A stretch of DNA of 32,349 nucleotides from Nocardia testacea NBRC 100365 (lineage in GTDB: Bacteria > Actinomycetota > Actinomycetes > Mycobacteriales > Mycobacteriaceae): positions 1 through 32,349 of the forward strand of contig NZ_BAGJ01000072.1 in the NCBI RefSeq assembly GCF_000308775.1, in the 5' to 3' direction. The number at the start of each line of letters is the position of its first letter. Positions within the stretch are counted from its first letter, which is position 1. Below the pieces are notes generated by a model. It had not been told where the DNA came from. It worked only from the letters and a program-made list of their open reading frames with translations, and did no database searches. This document shows, in pieces, positions 1-10,165 of this stretch. Both the position numbers and the translations under genes were made by a program.

Positions 1-15
1 CCGGAAAGGATTCCC

Positions 16-687
16 GTGCTCGCCTCCCTTCTCTTCGCGGTGCTCGCGGCCGGTCAGCTGGCGCTCGCCGGCCGGTGCGCGTTTCGGTTCCGGGCCACCG
101 CCGACCGGCTGTTTCTCGTACCCGCGCTGGTGTGCGCCGCGTTGGCCTATGACAACGCGGTACTCGCGGCGGGTCGCTGGATCGGTGCCGGGGCGACGCT
201 GGAGAACTGGTCGGTGCCGCGCTTCGTCGCCCATATCGTGCTCACTCCGCTGTTGATGCCGTGGGCGTGCGCCGCCGCGGCCCGCGCCGGGGTGGAGTGG
301 GCGCGGAGCCGGTGGGTCCGGGCCGTGGTGGCGGCGGGGACGGCGGCGGTGATCGTGCTGGGGGTGGCGGGCGAGCTGACTCCGCTCACGCTGGAACCGC
401 GGGAGTGGGCGGGTACCGTGCGCTACACCACCGCGCACGCGTCGGTCGCCGGGCTGCTGCCGCCGGTGATGACGGTGGTGGTCGTGCTGGTGGCGGCCGC
501 GGCGGTATGGCGGGTGCGTGGGTACCGGCTCTGGACCGTGACCACCGTGATCATGACCGTGGTCTCGGCGGCCATGCCGCCCATGTTGCTCACCAACTGC
601 GCCGAACTGGTGTTCACCGCGGGCGTTGTCGCGGCCGCGGTATGGCTGGCGGAGCAGTCCCGGTCCGGCGCGGACGCACTCCGCTGA
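16..687 (+). CDS. Multi-pass membrane protein of unknown function
   Basis: A 223-residue, strongly hydrophobic protein with about six to seven predicted membrane segments (roughly residues 1-20, 30-52, 70-90, 100-118, 140-165, 172-192 and 195-213), joined by short Arg-rich loops. The GTG start is chosen because GGAAAGGA lies 6-7 bases upstream. Conserved-looking polar residues sit near the second and third segments (YDNAVLAAGRW, then SVPRFVAHIVLTPLL), which suggests a real family and not a random hydrophobic frame. I do not recognise the family and assign no function. It lies at the window edge, and 124 bases separate it from the next gene, so a shared transcript is possible but not shown. 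Confidence 0.75.
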   Translation: MLASLLFAVLAAGQLALAGRCAFRFRATADRLFLVPALVCAALAYDNAVLAAGRWIGAGATLENWSVPRFVAHIVLTPLLMPWACAAAARAGVEWARSRWVRAVVAAGTAAVIVLGVAGELTPLTLEPREWAGTVRYTTAHASVAGLLPPVMTVVVVLVAAAAVWRVRGYRLWTVTTVIMTVVSAAMPPMLLTNCAELVFTAGVVAAAVWLAEQSRSGADALR

Positions 688-811
688 ACGAATTTCCGGT
701 CCTGCGATGAATTCCGGGTCCGCGGCGCGTCCTGTGTGATGTTCATACCGGCCGGAGCGAATCGACCCGGCCGGACCCGGTACGGACGTACCCGCAGCAA
801 AGGAGAATCGG

Positions 812-1231
812 ATGGCGGACGGTAAAGACCTCGCACTGTCGCATATCGGTGTGCTGGTCGGCGATCAGCAAGAGGCCCTCGAGTTCTATCGGGACGTGAT
901 CGGCCTCGAGGTCCGCGCGGATCTGCCGCTGGGCCCGCTGCGCTGGGTCACCGTGGGGCCGGCCGGACAGCCCGGTATCGAGTTCATTCTGGAGACCCCA
1001 TCCATGGTGCCCGACCCCGAGCAGAGCGCCGAGGCGCAGCGCCGGTTGGCCGCGGGTGCGCACGGCACACTGATCTTCGTCACGGATTCGGTGGACCAAA
1101 CCTTCGCCCGGCTGCGCGACGCCGGGGTGCGGGTCACCCAGGAACCCGCCGATCAGGTCTACGGGGTGCGCGATTGTGGTTTCGCCGACCCCTGGGGCAA
1201 CTTCCTGCGTTTCTCCCAGCCGCTGGGCTGA
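812..1231 (+). CDS. VOC-superfamily (glyoxalase/bleomycin-resistance fold) protein
   Basis: A 139-residue single VOC domain covering the whole protein. It opens with the first beta-alpha-beta unit (SHIGVLVGDQQEALEFYRDVIGLEV) and closes with the typical FADPWGNFLRFSQ strand. An AAAGGAG ribosome site 8 bases before the ATG supports this start. Metal-dependent VOC enzymes use a His/Glu set. The first His (about residue 12) is present, but the usual final Glu of 'GN.LEL' is Arg here and no clear second His is seen. It may bind a ligand without metal, or act in resistance or as an accessory protein. The substrate cannot be named from sequence. It appears to be monocistronic, followed by a hairpin. 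Confidence 0.85.
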   Translation: MADGKDLALSHIGVLVGDQQEALEFYRDVIGLEVRADLPLGPLRWVTVGPAGQPGIEFILETPSMVPDPEQSAEAQRRLAAGAHGTLIFVTDSVDQTFARLRDAGVRVTQEPADQVYGVRDCGFADPWGNFLRFSQPLG

Positions 1232-1281
1232 GCGGTAGGAGGCGGTCACCTGTGCCGATAGCCGGTTTCTGCGGCGTCCGG

Positions 1282-1309
1282 CGCACACAGCCGGGCGCGG
1301 CCGTGTGCG
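1282..1309 (+). terminator. Hairpin terminator candidate after the VOC gene
   Basis: CGCACAC at 1282-1288 pairs perfectly with GTGTGCG at 1303-1309, and after one mismatch three further G-C pairs (1290-1292 with 1299-1301) extend the stem over a 6-base loop. There is no U-tract, which is common in high-GC actinobacteria. The hairpin sits 50 bases after the VOC stop and about 30 bases upstream of the ppc -10 box. Confidence 0.45.
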
Positions 1310-1338
1310 TCGTCACAGCTACCGGCACGGTGGCCGTC

Positions 1339-1352
1339 CATACTGCTGATCA
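1339..1352 (+). promoter_or_regulatory. Candidate ppc promoter -10 with leaderless start
   Basis: CATACT at 1339-1344 fits an actinobacterial -10 box. Seven bases separate it from the ppc ATG at 1352, so transcription would begin at or next to the start codon. No Shine-Dalgarno sequence is visible before this ATG, which agrees with a leaderless mRNA. Confidence 0.45.
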
Positions 1353-4153
1353 TGGGCGATGCGCAGACCGCTGAAGGAAACGACGCGACCCTGCCGCTGC
1401 GCGAGGACATCCGGTTCCTCGGCGGCGTGCTCGGTGACACCATTCGCGATCACGAGGGTCCCGAGGTTTTCGACCTCGTGGAACGGGTGCGGGTGGAAGC
1501 GTTCCGGGTCCGGCGGGAGGAGGTGGAGCGCAGCGCGGTCGGCGAAATGCTGGCCGGTGTCGACATCACGGTGGCGCTACCGCTGATCCGGGCATTCAGC
1601 TATTTCGTGCTGCTGGCGAATCTCGCCGAGGACATCCAGCGCGACCGCCGCCGCGCCGCGCACGAGGCGGCCGGAGAAGCACCGCAGGATTCCTCCCTGG
1701 CCGCGACCTACCGCAAACTGGACGCGGCGGCGGTGCCGGGCGAGCGGGTGGCCGAACTGCTCGCCGACGCGCTGGTCTCCCCGGTGATCACCGCCCACCC
1801 CACCGAGACCCGGCGTCGGACCGTATTCGATACCCAGACCCGGGTCACCGAGTTGATGCGCCGGCGGCAGCGCGCCCCCGAATCCGAACGAGCACAGCTC
1901 GAGCTCGAGATCCGGCGGCAGGTGCTCACCCTGTGGCGGACGGCGCTGATCAGGCTGTCGCGGCTGCGTATCCAGGACGAGATCGCCGTCGGACTGCGGT
2001 ACTACGAACTCACCTTGTTCGATGTCATCCCCGCGATCAACGCGAGCGTGCGCACGGCGCTGGGGTCGCGCTGGCCCGAACAGCGGTTGCTGGCGAAACC
2101 CATGCTGCGGCCCGGTTCGTGGATCGGCGGGGACCGGGACGGTAACCCCTATGTCACCGCGGACGTGGTGCGTACGGCGGCTGCACAGGCCGCGGGTGTC
2201 GCGTTCGCGCGCTACCTGCGCGAACTGGTGCAGTTGGAGAAGACGCTGGCGCTCTCGGCGCGGCTGGTCCCGGTGACCCCGGAACTGCGCGAACTCGCCG
2301 ACCGCGGTTATCCGGACCCGACGACCTACGCCGACGAACCGTACCGTCGCGCCCTGTACGGCATCCGGGTCCGGCTCACCGCGACCGCGCGGCGCGCCGT
2401 CGCCGCGTTGGCTCCCGAGTCGGCGGGTCCCTGGGAGTTCGAATCATCGGGCGCCGGCGAGCGCGCCGGCGGCACCCCCTACGCCACACCCCGGGAGTTG
2501 CTCGACGACCTCGGCACGGTCGACGCCTCGCTGCGCGCCGGCGGGGACGCACTGCTCGCCGACGACCGCCTCGCGTCGCTGCGCTGTGCGGTGGAAACCT
2601 TCGGGTTCCATCTCCAGGGCCTGGATATGCGCCAGAATTCCGAAACCCATGAACAGGTCGTCGCCGAACTGCTGGCCTGGGCGGGCGTACATCCGGATTA
2701 TCCGAGCCTGCCCGAGCCCGAGCGGGTCGAGCTGCTCACCCGGGAACTGCGGACCCGCCGGCCGCTGCTGGGGCCGCGGGCCCGGATCGGCGAGCAGGCT
2801 GCCAAAGAGCTGGGAGTCGTGCGCGCGGGCGCTGCGGTGGTCGCCACGCTGGGCCCGGACGCGGTCCCCAACTACATCATTTCGATGTGTACCTCGGTCA
2901 GTGATCTGCTCGAAGCCGCCCTGCTGCTCAAGGAGGGCGGGTTGCTGGACCCGGGGGACGCGGACAGTGGGCCCTCCTGCCCGGCCGGGATCGTGCCGCT
3001 GTTCGAAACCATCGAGGATCTCGCGGCCGGTGCGTCGACACTGGCGGCGGCCCTGCGGGTGCCGGAGTACCACGAGCTGGTGGCGGCGCGCGGAATGCGC
3101 CAGGAGGTGATGCTGGGTTACTCCGATTCGAACAAGGACGGGGGATACCTGGCCGCCAACTGGGCGCTGTACCGGGCGGAACTGGACCTGGTGGAGCTGG
3201 CGCGCGAACACGGGATCCGGCTGCGGCTCTTCCACGGCCGCGGTGGCACGGTCGGGCGCGGCGGCGGCCGCAGTTACGACGCGATCCTCGCGCAGCCCGC
3301 CGGCGCGGTGCGGGGTTCCCTGCGGCTGACCGAACAGGGGGAGGTCATCGCGGCGAAGTACGCCGAACGCGGTTCGGCGCACCGCAATCTCGAATCGCTC
3401 ATCGCCGGCACCCTCGAATCGACGCTGCTCGATGTCGAGGGCCTGGGCGCCGACGCCGAACCCTCCTACGCGCTCATGGACGAACTCGCGGCCCGGGCCC
3501 GCGCCGCCTACGCGCGGCTGGTGCACGAGACCCCCGGCTTCGTGGAGTATTTCCGGCAGTCGACCCCGGTCGCCGAAGTGGGCGACCTCAATATCGGCAG
3601 CCGTCCGGCCTCCCGTAAACCCACGAATTCGGTCTCGGATCTGCGGGCCATCCCGTGGGTGATGTCCTGGAGCCAGGCGCGGGTGATGCTGCCCGGCTGG
3701 TACGGCACCGGGACGGCGCTCGAGGAGTGGATCGACGGCGATCCCGACCGGCTCGCCCGGCTCTCGGACCTGTACCGGCGCTGGCCGTTCTTCCGCACCG
3801 TGCTGTCCAACCTGGCGCAGGTGATGGCCAAGAGCGATCTCGCCATCGCCGCGCGGTACGCCGAGTTGGTCGACGATGTCGAGTTGCGCGAGCGCATCTT
3901 CGGGATGATCGAACGCGAGCATGCCCGCACGGTCGCCGTGCACGCCGCCATCACCGGCAACGATCATCTCCTGGCCGACAATCCGTCGCTGGCGGAGTCC
4001 ATCCGCAACCGGTTCCCGTACCTGGAACCGCTGAACCAGATGCAGGTCGAACTGCTGCGCCGGTTACGCGCCGGCGACGATTCCGAACTGGTGAAACGCG
4101 GCATCCTGCTCACGATGAACGGTTTGGCCACGGCGCTGCGCAACTCGGGCTGA
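1352..4153 (+). CDS. ppc: Phosphoenolpyruvate carboxylase
   Basis: A 933-residue cytoplasmic enzyme that carboxylates PEP with bicarbonate to oxaloacetate, refilling the TCA cycle. All signature blocks are present in order: [12 protein letters not shown] near residue 148 (catalytic His), [12 protein letters not shown] near 255 (substrate site), [12 protein letters not shown] near 590, the [13 protein letters not shown] loop near 628, and the C-terminal Qxx[14 protein letters not shown] tail that reaches the active site. Length is normal for bacterial PEPC. The last residues are NSG where NTG is the common form, a mild change. The ATG at 1352 agrees with the -10 box 7 bases upstream. Oxaloacetate feeds aspartate, which ArgG uses further along this window, but that link is only metabolic. 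A strong hairpin follows the stop, so it is probably monocistronic. Confidence 0.98.
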   Translation: MGDAQTAEGNDATLPLREDIRFLGGVLGDTIRDHEGPEVFDLVERVRVEAFRVRREEVERSAVGEMLAGVDITVALPLIRAFSYFVLLANLAEDIQRDRRRAAHEAAGEAPQDSSLAATYRKLDAAAVPGERVAELLADALVSPVITAHPTETRRRTVFDTQTRVTELMRRRQRAPESERAQLELEIRRQVLTLWRTALIRLSRLRIQDEIAVGLRYYELTLFDVIPAINASVRTALGSRWPEQRLLAKPMLRPGSWIGGDRDGNPYVTADVVRTAAAQAAGVAFARYLRELVQLEKTLALSARLVPVTPELRELADRGYPDPTTYADEPYRRALYGIRVRLTATARRAVAALAPESAGPWEFESSGAGERAGGTPYATPRELLDDLGTVDASLRAGGDALLADDRLASLRCAVETFGFHLQGLDMRQNSETHEQVVAELLAWAGVHPDYPSLPEPERVELLTRELRTRRPLLGPRARIGEQAAKELGVVRAGAAVVATLGPDAVPNYIISMCTSVSDLLEAALLLKEGGLLDPGDADSGPSCPAGIVPLFETIEDLAAGASTLAAALRVPEYHELVAARGMRQEVMLGYSDSNKDGGYLAANWALYRAELDLVELAREHGIRLRLFHGRGGTVGRGGGRSYDAILAQPAGAVRGSLRLTEQGEVIAAKYAERGSAHRNLESLIAGTLESTLLDVEGLGADAEPSYALMDELAARARAAYARLVHETPGFVEYFRQSTPVAEVGDLNIGSRPASRKPTNSVSDLRAIPWVMSWSQARVMLPGWYGTGTALEEWIDGDPDRLARLSDLYRRWPFFRTVLSNLAQVMAKSDLAIAARYAELVDDVELRERIFGMIEREHARTVAVHAAITGNDHLLADNPSLAESIRNRFPYLEPLNQMQVELLRRLRAGDDSELVKRGILLTMNGLATALRNSG

Positions 4154-4155
4154 TG

Positions 4156-4183
4156 CGGGTCCGCCGGCCGGGTGGCGGACCCG
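4156..4183 (+). terminator. Strong hairpin terminator after ppc
   Basis: Ten perfect pairs: C plus GGGTCCGCC (4156-4165) with GGCGGACCC plus G (4174-4183), over an 8-base loop, starting 3 bases after the ppc stop. The following bases are only moderately T-rich (TTCGTCT). Confidence 0.7.
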
Positions 4184-4231
4184 TTCGTCTCGGATCGGGC
4201 TCGGCGTCTCCCGCGGCGGCGCCGGTAGTCG

Positions 4232-4245
4232 TACCGTCGGCTGTA
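4232..4245 (+). promoter_or_regulatory. Candidate -10 box with leaderless start for the split-barrel gene
   Basis: TACCGT at 4232-4237 matches TANNNT, and 7 bases separate it from the ATG at 4245. No ribosome site lies before the ATG. The geometry is the same as at ppc and argC. Confidence 0.4.
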
Positions 4246-4736
4246 TGACGACCTGGAGTGAATTCACCGCCGAGGCGCCGCGGATCAGCGAGATCTTCCG
4301 TCGTCGCCACGCCGCGACCAGCAATCTGTGCATGCTCGCCACCCTGCGTTCGGACGGTTACCCCCGGATCAGCCCGGTGGAACCGCTCATCTTCGAGGAG
4401 AAGCTGGTCATCGTCGGGATGCCGGGCACCACCAAATTCCGGGATCTCGCGCGCGATCCGCGCTTCTGCCTGCACACCGCGACCGAGGACACCATGGTCG
4501 CCGACGGGGACGCCAAACTGTTCGGCCTGGTGATCGACGATCCGGATACCGCGCTGCACGCCCGTTTCGCCGAGTACCTGTACGAGGACAGCGGTCTGGA
4601 CCTGCGGAACCAGCCGTTCGAGCATTTCTTCGTGGCCGATCTGACCTCGGCGTCGTCGGTCGAGGTCGGCGACGACCTGCTGCGGGTGACCATCTGGAAA
4701 CCAGGCGAGGGCGAGCGCGTGGTCGAGAAACGGTAG
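4245..4736 (+). CDS. Pyridoxamine 5'-phosphate oxidase-like split-barrel protein
   Basis: A 163-residue protein with the flavin/F420-binding split beta-barrel fold. The barrel begins around residue 25 (CMLATLRSDGYPRISPVEPLIFEEKLVIVG), then GMPGTTKFRDLARDPRFCLHTA, the typical strand where small-molecule reductases of this family contact the cofactor phosphate. The C-terminal third (FFVADLTSASSVEVGDDLLRVTIWKPGEGE) completes the barrel. The length is that of the short PNPOx-like proteins common in mycobacteria and nocardiae, many of which bind F420, FMN or haem. True PdxH is longer and has other motifs, so vitamin B6 synthesis is unlikely. Substrate and cofactor are not determinable here. It is convergent with azlD, 13 bases away. 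Confidence 0.85.
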   Translation: MTTWSEFTAEAPRISEIFRRRHAATSNLCMLATLRSDGYPRISPVEPLIFEEKLVIVGMPGTTKFRDLARDPRFCLHTATEDTMVADGDAKLFGLVIDDPDTALHARFAEYLYEDSGLDLRNQPFEHFFVADLTSASSVEVGDDLLRVTIWKPGEGERVVEKR

Positions 4737-4749
4737 CTCGCCCACGGCG

Positions 4750-5073
4750 TCACGGCACGCCCGCCAGCCGCAGCGCGGCCGTTGTCGCGGCCGCGGCTCC
4801 CAGCGCCGCGGGCAGCGGTGTCCGGAACCGGTAGCACACCCCGGCGACCAGGACCCCGGCCGGGCGCGCGAAACCGGCCACGGCGCCGTCCTCGGTCAGG
4901 GCGGTGGTGCACACGAGGGCGGCGAGCACGACGACCGACGCGTTCTCGAGGAACGCGGTGGTCCGGTCGGAGACAGTGATCCGGGACCCGAGTGCGGGTC
5001 CGGCGAGACGGAAGGCGAACGTTCCGGCCGCCAGTGCGAGGGCGGCGCCCATCAGGTATCCGAGGTCGTTCAC
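4750..5073 (-). CDS. azlD: AzlD-type small subunit of branched-chain amino-acid exporter
   Basis: A 107-residue membrane protein with four hydrophobic segments, beginning MNDLGYLMGAALALAAGTFAFRLAGP, the usual AzlD opening in which TFxxRxxG is conserved. The start ATG overlaps the azlC stop by 4 bases, so the two are translationally coupled. AzlC and AzlD together form an exporter for branched-chain amino acids or analogues (BrnFE in Corynebacterium, AzlCD in Bacillus). Its substrate here is inferred from family only. It ends 13 bases from the convergent split-barrel gene. Confidence 0.85.
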   Translation of the reverse strand: MNDLGYLMGAALALAAGTFAFRLAGPALGSRITVSDRTTAFLENASVVVLAALVCTTALTEDGAVAGFARPAGVLVAGVCYRFRTPLPAALGAAAATTAALRLAGVP

Positions 5074-5744
5074 CGCGACCCCCGTCGTGGGATCGTGAGC
5101 GCGGCGGCCGCGGCGGCCAGCAGAACCGGCAGGCCCGGCGGCAGCAGCGGGGTCGTGAACAGCGCCAGAACGCCTCCGGCGAGAGCGCCGCGCCGGACCG
5201 CTGGCTCGTGCAGTGCGGGCATGATCAGGCCCAGCAATACCGCCGGGAACACCGCGTCCACCCCGAAGACACCGGGATCGGGCACCGCGGTGCCGAGTAG
5301 CCCGCCCAGCAGCGTCCCGCCGGGCCAGACCATCAGGATGCCGGCTCCGCAGGCCAGATAGGCCGCCCGGCCGTGCTCGGTCGTGCGCTGGGCCAGCGCC
5401 ACCGCCACGGTCTCGTCATTGAGCAGATGGGCGCGGCGCAGACCGCGCAGCCCGGTGCCGAGAACCGCGGGAACCGCGAGGCCGTAGCCGATATGGCGAG
5501 CGTTGATCAGCAGGCCCGCGACCAGCGCGGCCCACGGGCTGCCGCCGGCGGCGACGATGCCGAGGAACAAGAACTCCGATCCGGCGGCCAGAACGAGCAC
5601 CCCGAGTGCGACGGGGAACCACAGTGGGAAACCGGCCGCGACGGCCGTGGCCCCGTAGGACATCCCGGCCACGGTGACCGCGAGGCAGAGCGCGGTGATC
5701 AGTGACCGGGTCGGCGGATCGACCGTTCGCCATAACGAACGCAT
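5070..5744 (-). CDS. azlC: AzlC-type large subunit of branched-chain amino-acid exporter
   Basis: About 224 residues with seven or so membrane segments. Family marks are the early GMSYGATAVAAGFPLWFPVALGVLVLAAGSEFLFLGIVAAG stretch (in two pieces) and INARHIGYGLAVP, the conserved AzlC 'NARHxxyGl' motif. Three in-frame ATGs exist at 5762, 5753 and 5744. I favour 5744 (MRSLWRTVDP) because relatives begin this way, and because TTGACG (5781-5776) and CACCAT (5757-5752) on the minus strand would place the transcript start beside it. With the XRE regulator starting at about 5761 in the other direction, the two genes share one very small control region. Likely repressed or induced by that regulator. 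Confidence 0.85.
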   Translation of the reverse strand: MRSLWRTVDPPTRSLITALCLAVTVAGMSYGATAVAAGFPLWFPVALGVLVLAAGSEFLFLGIVAAGGSPWAALVAGLLINARHIGYGLAVPAVLGTGLRGLRRAHLLNDETVAVALAQRTTEHGRAAYLACGAGILMVWPGGTLLGGLLGTAVPDPGVFGVDAVFPAVLLGLIMPALHEPAVRRGALAGGVLALFTTPLLPPGLPVLLAAAAAALTIPRRGSR

Positions 5745-5789
5745 GACTACCATGGTGAACATGGATTCTGTCGTTCGTCAAACCGAACA
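5724..5789. promoter_or_regulatory. Divergent azlC / xre control region with two operator copies
   Basis: Two inverted repeats of form CGTTCG-N6-CGAAC lie 48 bases centre to centre: 5724-5741 (CGTTCG/CGAACG, perfect) and 5772-5789 (CGTTCG/CGAACA). Between them is TACCATGGTG, which provides a plus-strand -10 (TACCAT, 5748-5753, 7 bases before the xre ATG at 5761) and a minus-strand -10 (CACCAT, 5757-5752, 7 bases before the azlC ATG at 5744). A minus-strand TTGACG (5781-5776) at 18-base spacing falls in the second repeat; the plus-strand -35 position falls in the first. That is the arrangement expected if the XRE protein controls both promoters. Confidence 0.6.
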
Positions 5790-6390
5790 AGGTAATGCCG
5801 AACCGAACGATCGGCCGGCCGGTCACTCCGGCGGCGGTCCCGGCCGCACCCCGCAGCAGGTGATCGCCGCGTCCCTGCGCCGGGAACGCCTGCGCGCGGA
5901 ACTGTCGCTGACCGAGGTGGCCCGGCGGGCCGGTATCGCGAAATCGACCCTTTCGCAGCTCGAATCGGGCAGCGGAAACCCCAGCCTGGAGACCCTCTGG
6001 GCACTGTGCCTGGCGCTGGAGGTGCCGTTCTCGCGTCTGCTCGACCCCCCGCGGCCGCAGACCCGGGTGATCCGGGCCGCGGAGGGGCCGGAGGTGTTCT
6101 CGGCCGAGGCCGATTACCGGGCCACCCTGCTGGCGGTCGGCCCGGCGGGGGTGCGCCGCGATATCTATCGCATCGCCGCCGAGCCGGGGCAGCGCCGGGC
6201 CTCGCAGCCGCACCTTCCCGGGACCGTCGAACATGTCCTGCTCGGTGCGGGTCGCGCGCTCGTCGGGACGGCCGGCGAACTCGTGGAACTCACCCCGGGC
6301 GACTACATCGCCTATCCGGCCGATGTGCCACACGTGTTCGAAGCGCTCGTGCCCGCGACGGTGGCCACACTGATCTCCGAATATCCCTGA
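5761..6390 (+). CDS. XRE-family transcriptional regulator with cupin sensor domain
   Basis: About 209 residues. A helix-turn-helix of XRE type occupies roughly residues 33-88 (ASLRRERLRAELSLTEVARRAG, then IAKSTLSQLESGSGNPSLET as recognition helix). A C-terminal cupin-2 barrel follows around 130-205 (EHVLLGAGRALVGTAGELVELTPGDYIAYPADVPHVFEAL), with the PGD and the P-x-x-x-PH..F pattern. Such proteins sense a small ligand in the barrel and control a neighbouring transporter or catabolic gene. The divergent azlCD exporter is the obvious target. In-frame ATGs at 5743 and 5752 also exist; 5761 fits the -10 box best. There is no ribosome site, consistent with a leaderless mRNA. The ligand is unknown; a branched-chain or related amino acid is a guess from context. 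Confidence 0.85.
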   Translation: MDSVVRQTEQGNAEPNDRPAGHSGGGPGRTPQQVIAASLRRERLRAELSLTEVARRAGIAKSTLSQLESGSGNPSLETLWALCLALEVPFSRLLDPPRPQTRVIRAAEGPEVFSAEADYRATLLAVGPAGVRRDIYRIAAEPGQRRASQPHLPGTVEHVLLGAGRALVGTAGELVELTPGDYIAYPADVPHVFEALVPATVATLISEYP

Positions 6391-6421
6391 TGCGCCGGGC
6401 CGGTGCCAGTCCGGACGGTCG

Positions 6422-7222
6422 TCACTGCCCGGTGAACCGAGGCGTGCGCCGCTCCAGCATGGCGGCGACGGCTTCGTCGTGATCGGCGGTGTGGTGGGCG
6501 ACGGCCTGCATCGCCGCGGAGAGTTCCAGCAGCGTTTCCAGGCTCTGCTGCCGGCCCTCGCGTAACAGCCGTTTGGTCATCCGCAGCGCGTGCGGTGGAT
6601 TGACCGCGATCTCGGCCGCGAGCCGGTGGGCGGTCTCGAGTAGCCGGTCGGGTTCGACGACCTCGTTGACCATTCCCCACTCGAACGCGGTGGCGGCATC
6701 GATGGTGGCTCCGGTGAACGCCAGCTGGCTGGCACGGGCCATCCCCACTGCGCGCGGCAGCAGCCAGGCGCCGCCGTCGCCGGGAATGAGGCCCAGGCGG
6801 ACGAAGCTCTCCGCGAAGGTGGCGGTGGTGGCGGCGATCCGCATATCGCACATGAGGGCGAGGTCGCAGCCGGCGCCGATGGCCGGGCCGTTCACCGCCG
6901 CGATGGTGGGGATCTCGCAGTGGTACAGCGCCTTGGGGATGCGCTGGATACCGTGCCGATAGCCCTGGCGCAGCTCGGCCGGGGCGCCGCCGAACATGCC
7001 GGCCTTGTCCCGCATGTGTTTGATATTGCCGCCGGCGCTGAACGCTGTTCCCGCTCCGGTGAGGATCGCCACCCGGATCGAATGGTCGCGGTCGGCGGCC
7101 CGGACCGCGTTCTCCAGGGCCTCGATCGTCGCCTCGTCGGAGATCGGGTTGCGCTGCTCGGGATTGTCGATGGTCCAGACGACGACGTCGCCGGTGCGCT
7201 CCACGCGCACGGGTGCGGTCAC
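6422..7222 (-). CDS. Crotonase-family protein (enoyl-CoA hydratase/isomerase)
   Basis: A 266-residue, single-domain crotonase. The oxyanion-hole parts are clear: FSAGGNIKHM near residue 65 and GPAIGAGCDLALMCDMRIA near 110. LGLIPGDGGAWLLPR near 145 is the family's PG.GG helix. The reading frame is open for a further 113 codons upstream, but GAGGAG lies 6 bases before the GTG at 7222 and the crotonase fold starts right there (APVRVERTGDVVVWTIDNPEQRNP), so 7222 is chosen. The position equal to the hydratase catalytic Glu of 'PEILLG' seems to be Phe (SFVRLG), so plain 2-enoyl-CoA hydration is not assured; isomerase, hydrolase or other crotonase chemistry is possible. Convergent with the XRE gene. 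Confidence 0.88.
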   Translation of the reverse strand: MTAPVRVERTGDVVVWTIDNPEQRNPISDEATIEALENAVRAADRDHSIRVAILTGAGTAFSAGGNIKHMRDKAGMFGGAPAELRQGYRHGIQRIPKALYHCEIPTIAAVNGPAIGAGCDLALMCDMRIAATTATFAESFVRLGLIPGDGGAWLLPRAVGMARASQLAFTGATIDAATAFEWGMVNEVVEPDRLLETAHRLAAEIAVNPPHALRMTKRLLREGRQQSLETLLELSAAMQAVAHHTADHDEAVAAMLERRTPRFTGQ

Positions 7223-7561
7223 GGTAACTCCTCGGGCCACGGTGCTGCGGTCATCGGCAACAATGCCCGATCGCTTCGGGCGGGGCGAGTGCGAGGTGTG
7301 CCGCGGCGCGGCGGCCGGGGCCGCCGCGGGCGATTCGGCGTCGCCCACGGGCGCCTTGTGGAGCGAGGGGGCGGGGCGCTGTTTGCGCTCGTGTGCCAGT
7401 CGCGCGGTCAGGCCCACGAGGGTGCGTGTCCGTGATTCGAGCCGGGCGAGTGCCGCGCCGAGCTCGCCGTCCGGAACCGCGGCGAGGTCGCAGCAGAGCA
7501 GTACGTCGACGGCCTCCTCCAAGGCGTCGAGCCGGTCCCGCAACCTGCCGTTCGAACACAT
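7223..7561 (-). pseudogene. Stub of a DUF222/13E12-type (HNH endonuclease family) gene
   Basis: From an ATG at 7561 a frame runs without stop into the crotonase gene. Its first 55 or so residues (RDRLDALEEAVDVLLCCDLA, then PDGELGAALARLESRTRTLV and LTARLAHE) read like the N-terminal helix pair that opens DUF222/13E12-repeat proteins, whose full form is several hundred residues with a C-terminal HNH nuclease. After that the stretch becomes Ala/Pro-rich, with no DUF222 core and no HNH motif. I read it as a remnant after deletion, with the open frame kept by GC bias. A second view is that it is a real N-terminal extension of the crotonase, but no crotonase needs one and a strong ribosome site precedes the GTG at 7222. 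The SOS box at its start supports the DUF222 reading, since several 13E12 genes in M. tuberculosis are LexA targets. Confidence 0.5.
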
Positions 7562-7567
7562 GTTCTA
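7552..7567 (-). promoter_or_regulatory. LexA-type SOS box over the start codon of the DUF222 stub
   Basis: TCGAAC-ACAT-GTTCTA at 7552-7567 differs in one base from the mycobacterial/actinobacterial LexA palindrome TCGAAC-N4-GTTCGA. The minus-strand ATG at 7561-7559 lies inside the 4-base spacer, so the box itself encodes the first residues MCSN. Confidence 0.65.
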
Positions 7568-7852
7568 ATGCTAGCCGATCGGCGGACCCGTGATTTATCG
7601 GAACAGAGCGCGATCGGCACCTCGCCCCGTTCGGCGAACTCGGCCCCGTGCGGGTCCGGGCGCGGCCGCGGAGCCCGCCTCCTGTCGGACGAGGAACTCT
7701 CCGCCCGGCAGTGGTCGTTGACCGCGGTGGACCCCCGCCTCCGAGCGCGACGCATCCGGCAGGGTTCGGATCGGCCTACGGTGGTAGTCGCCCATTCGCG
7801 GGTCGTCGCACCGCGCCCGACGGCTGGTAGAAGGTCTGCGGGGACCGGTTTG
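7568..7852. other. Gene-free stretch between the DUF222 stub and argC
   Basis: About 285 GC-rich bases. Open frames exist on both strands but none has a ribosome site, a recognisable domain or a convincing start. No repeat or strong hairpin was found. It may hold decayed sequence linked to the stub next door. Confidence 0.4.

Positions 7853-10161
<2,309 letters not shown>

Positions 10162-10165
<4 letters not shown>

Noticed and set aside
2444..3967. A 507-codon open frame on the minus strand opposite ppc
   Set aside because: It is a GC-bias shadow: no domain, composition typical of antisense frames, and ppc on the plus strand is unmistakable.
5724..5741. CGTTCG-N6-CGAACG as a LexA box
   Set aside because: The half-sites are in the reverse order and with the wrong spacing for LexA (CGAAC-N4-GTTCG). 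It fits a local regulator better.
6395..6432. CCGGGC/GCCCGG as a terminator between xre and the crotonase gene
   Set aside because: Only six pairs with a 26-base loop, which is within what GC-rich DNA gives by chance.
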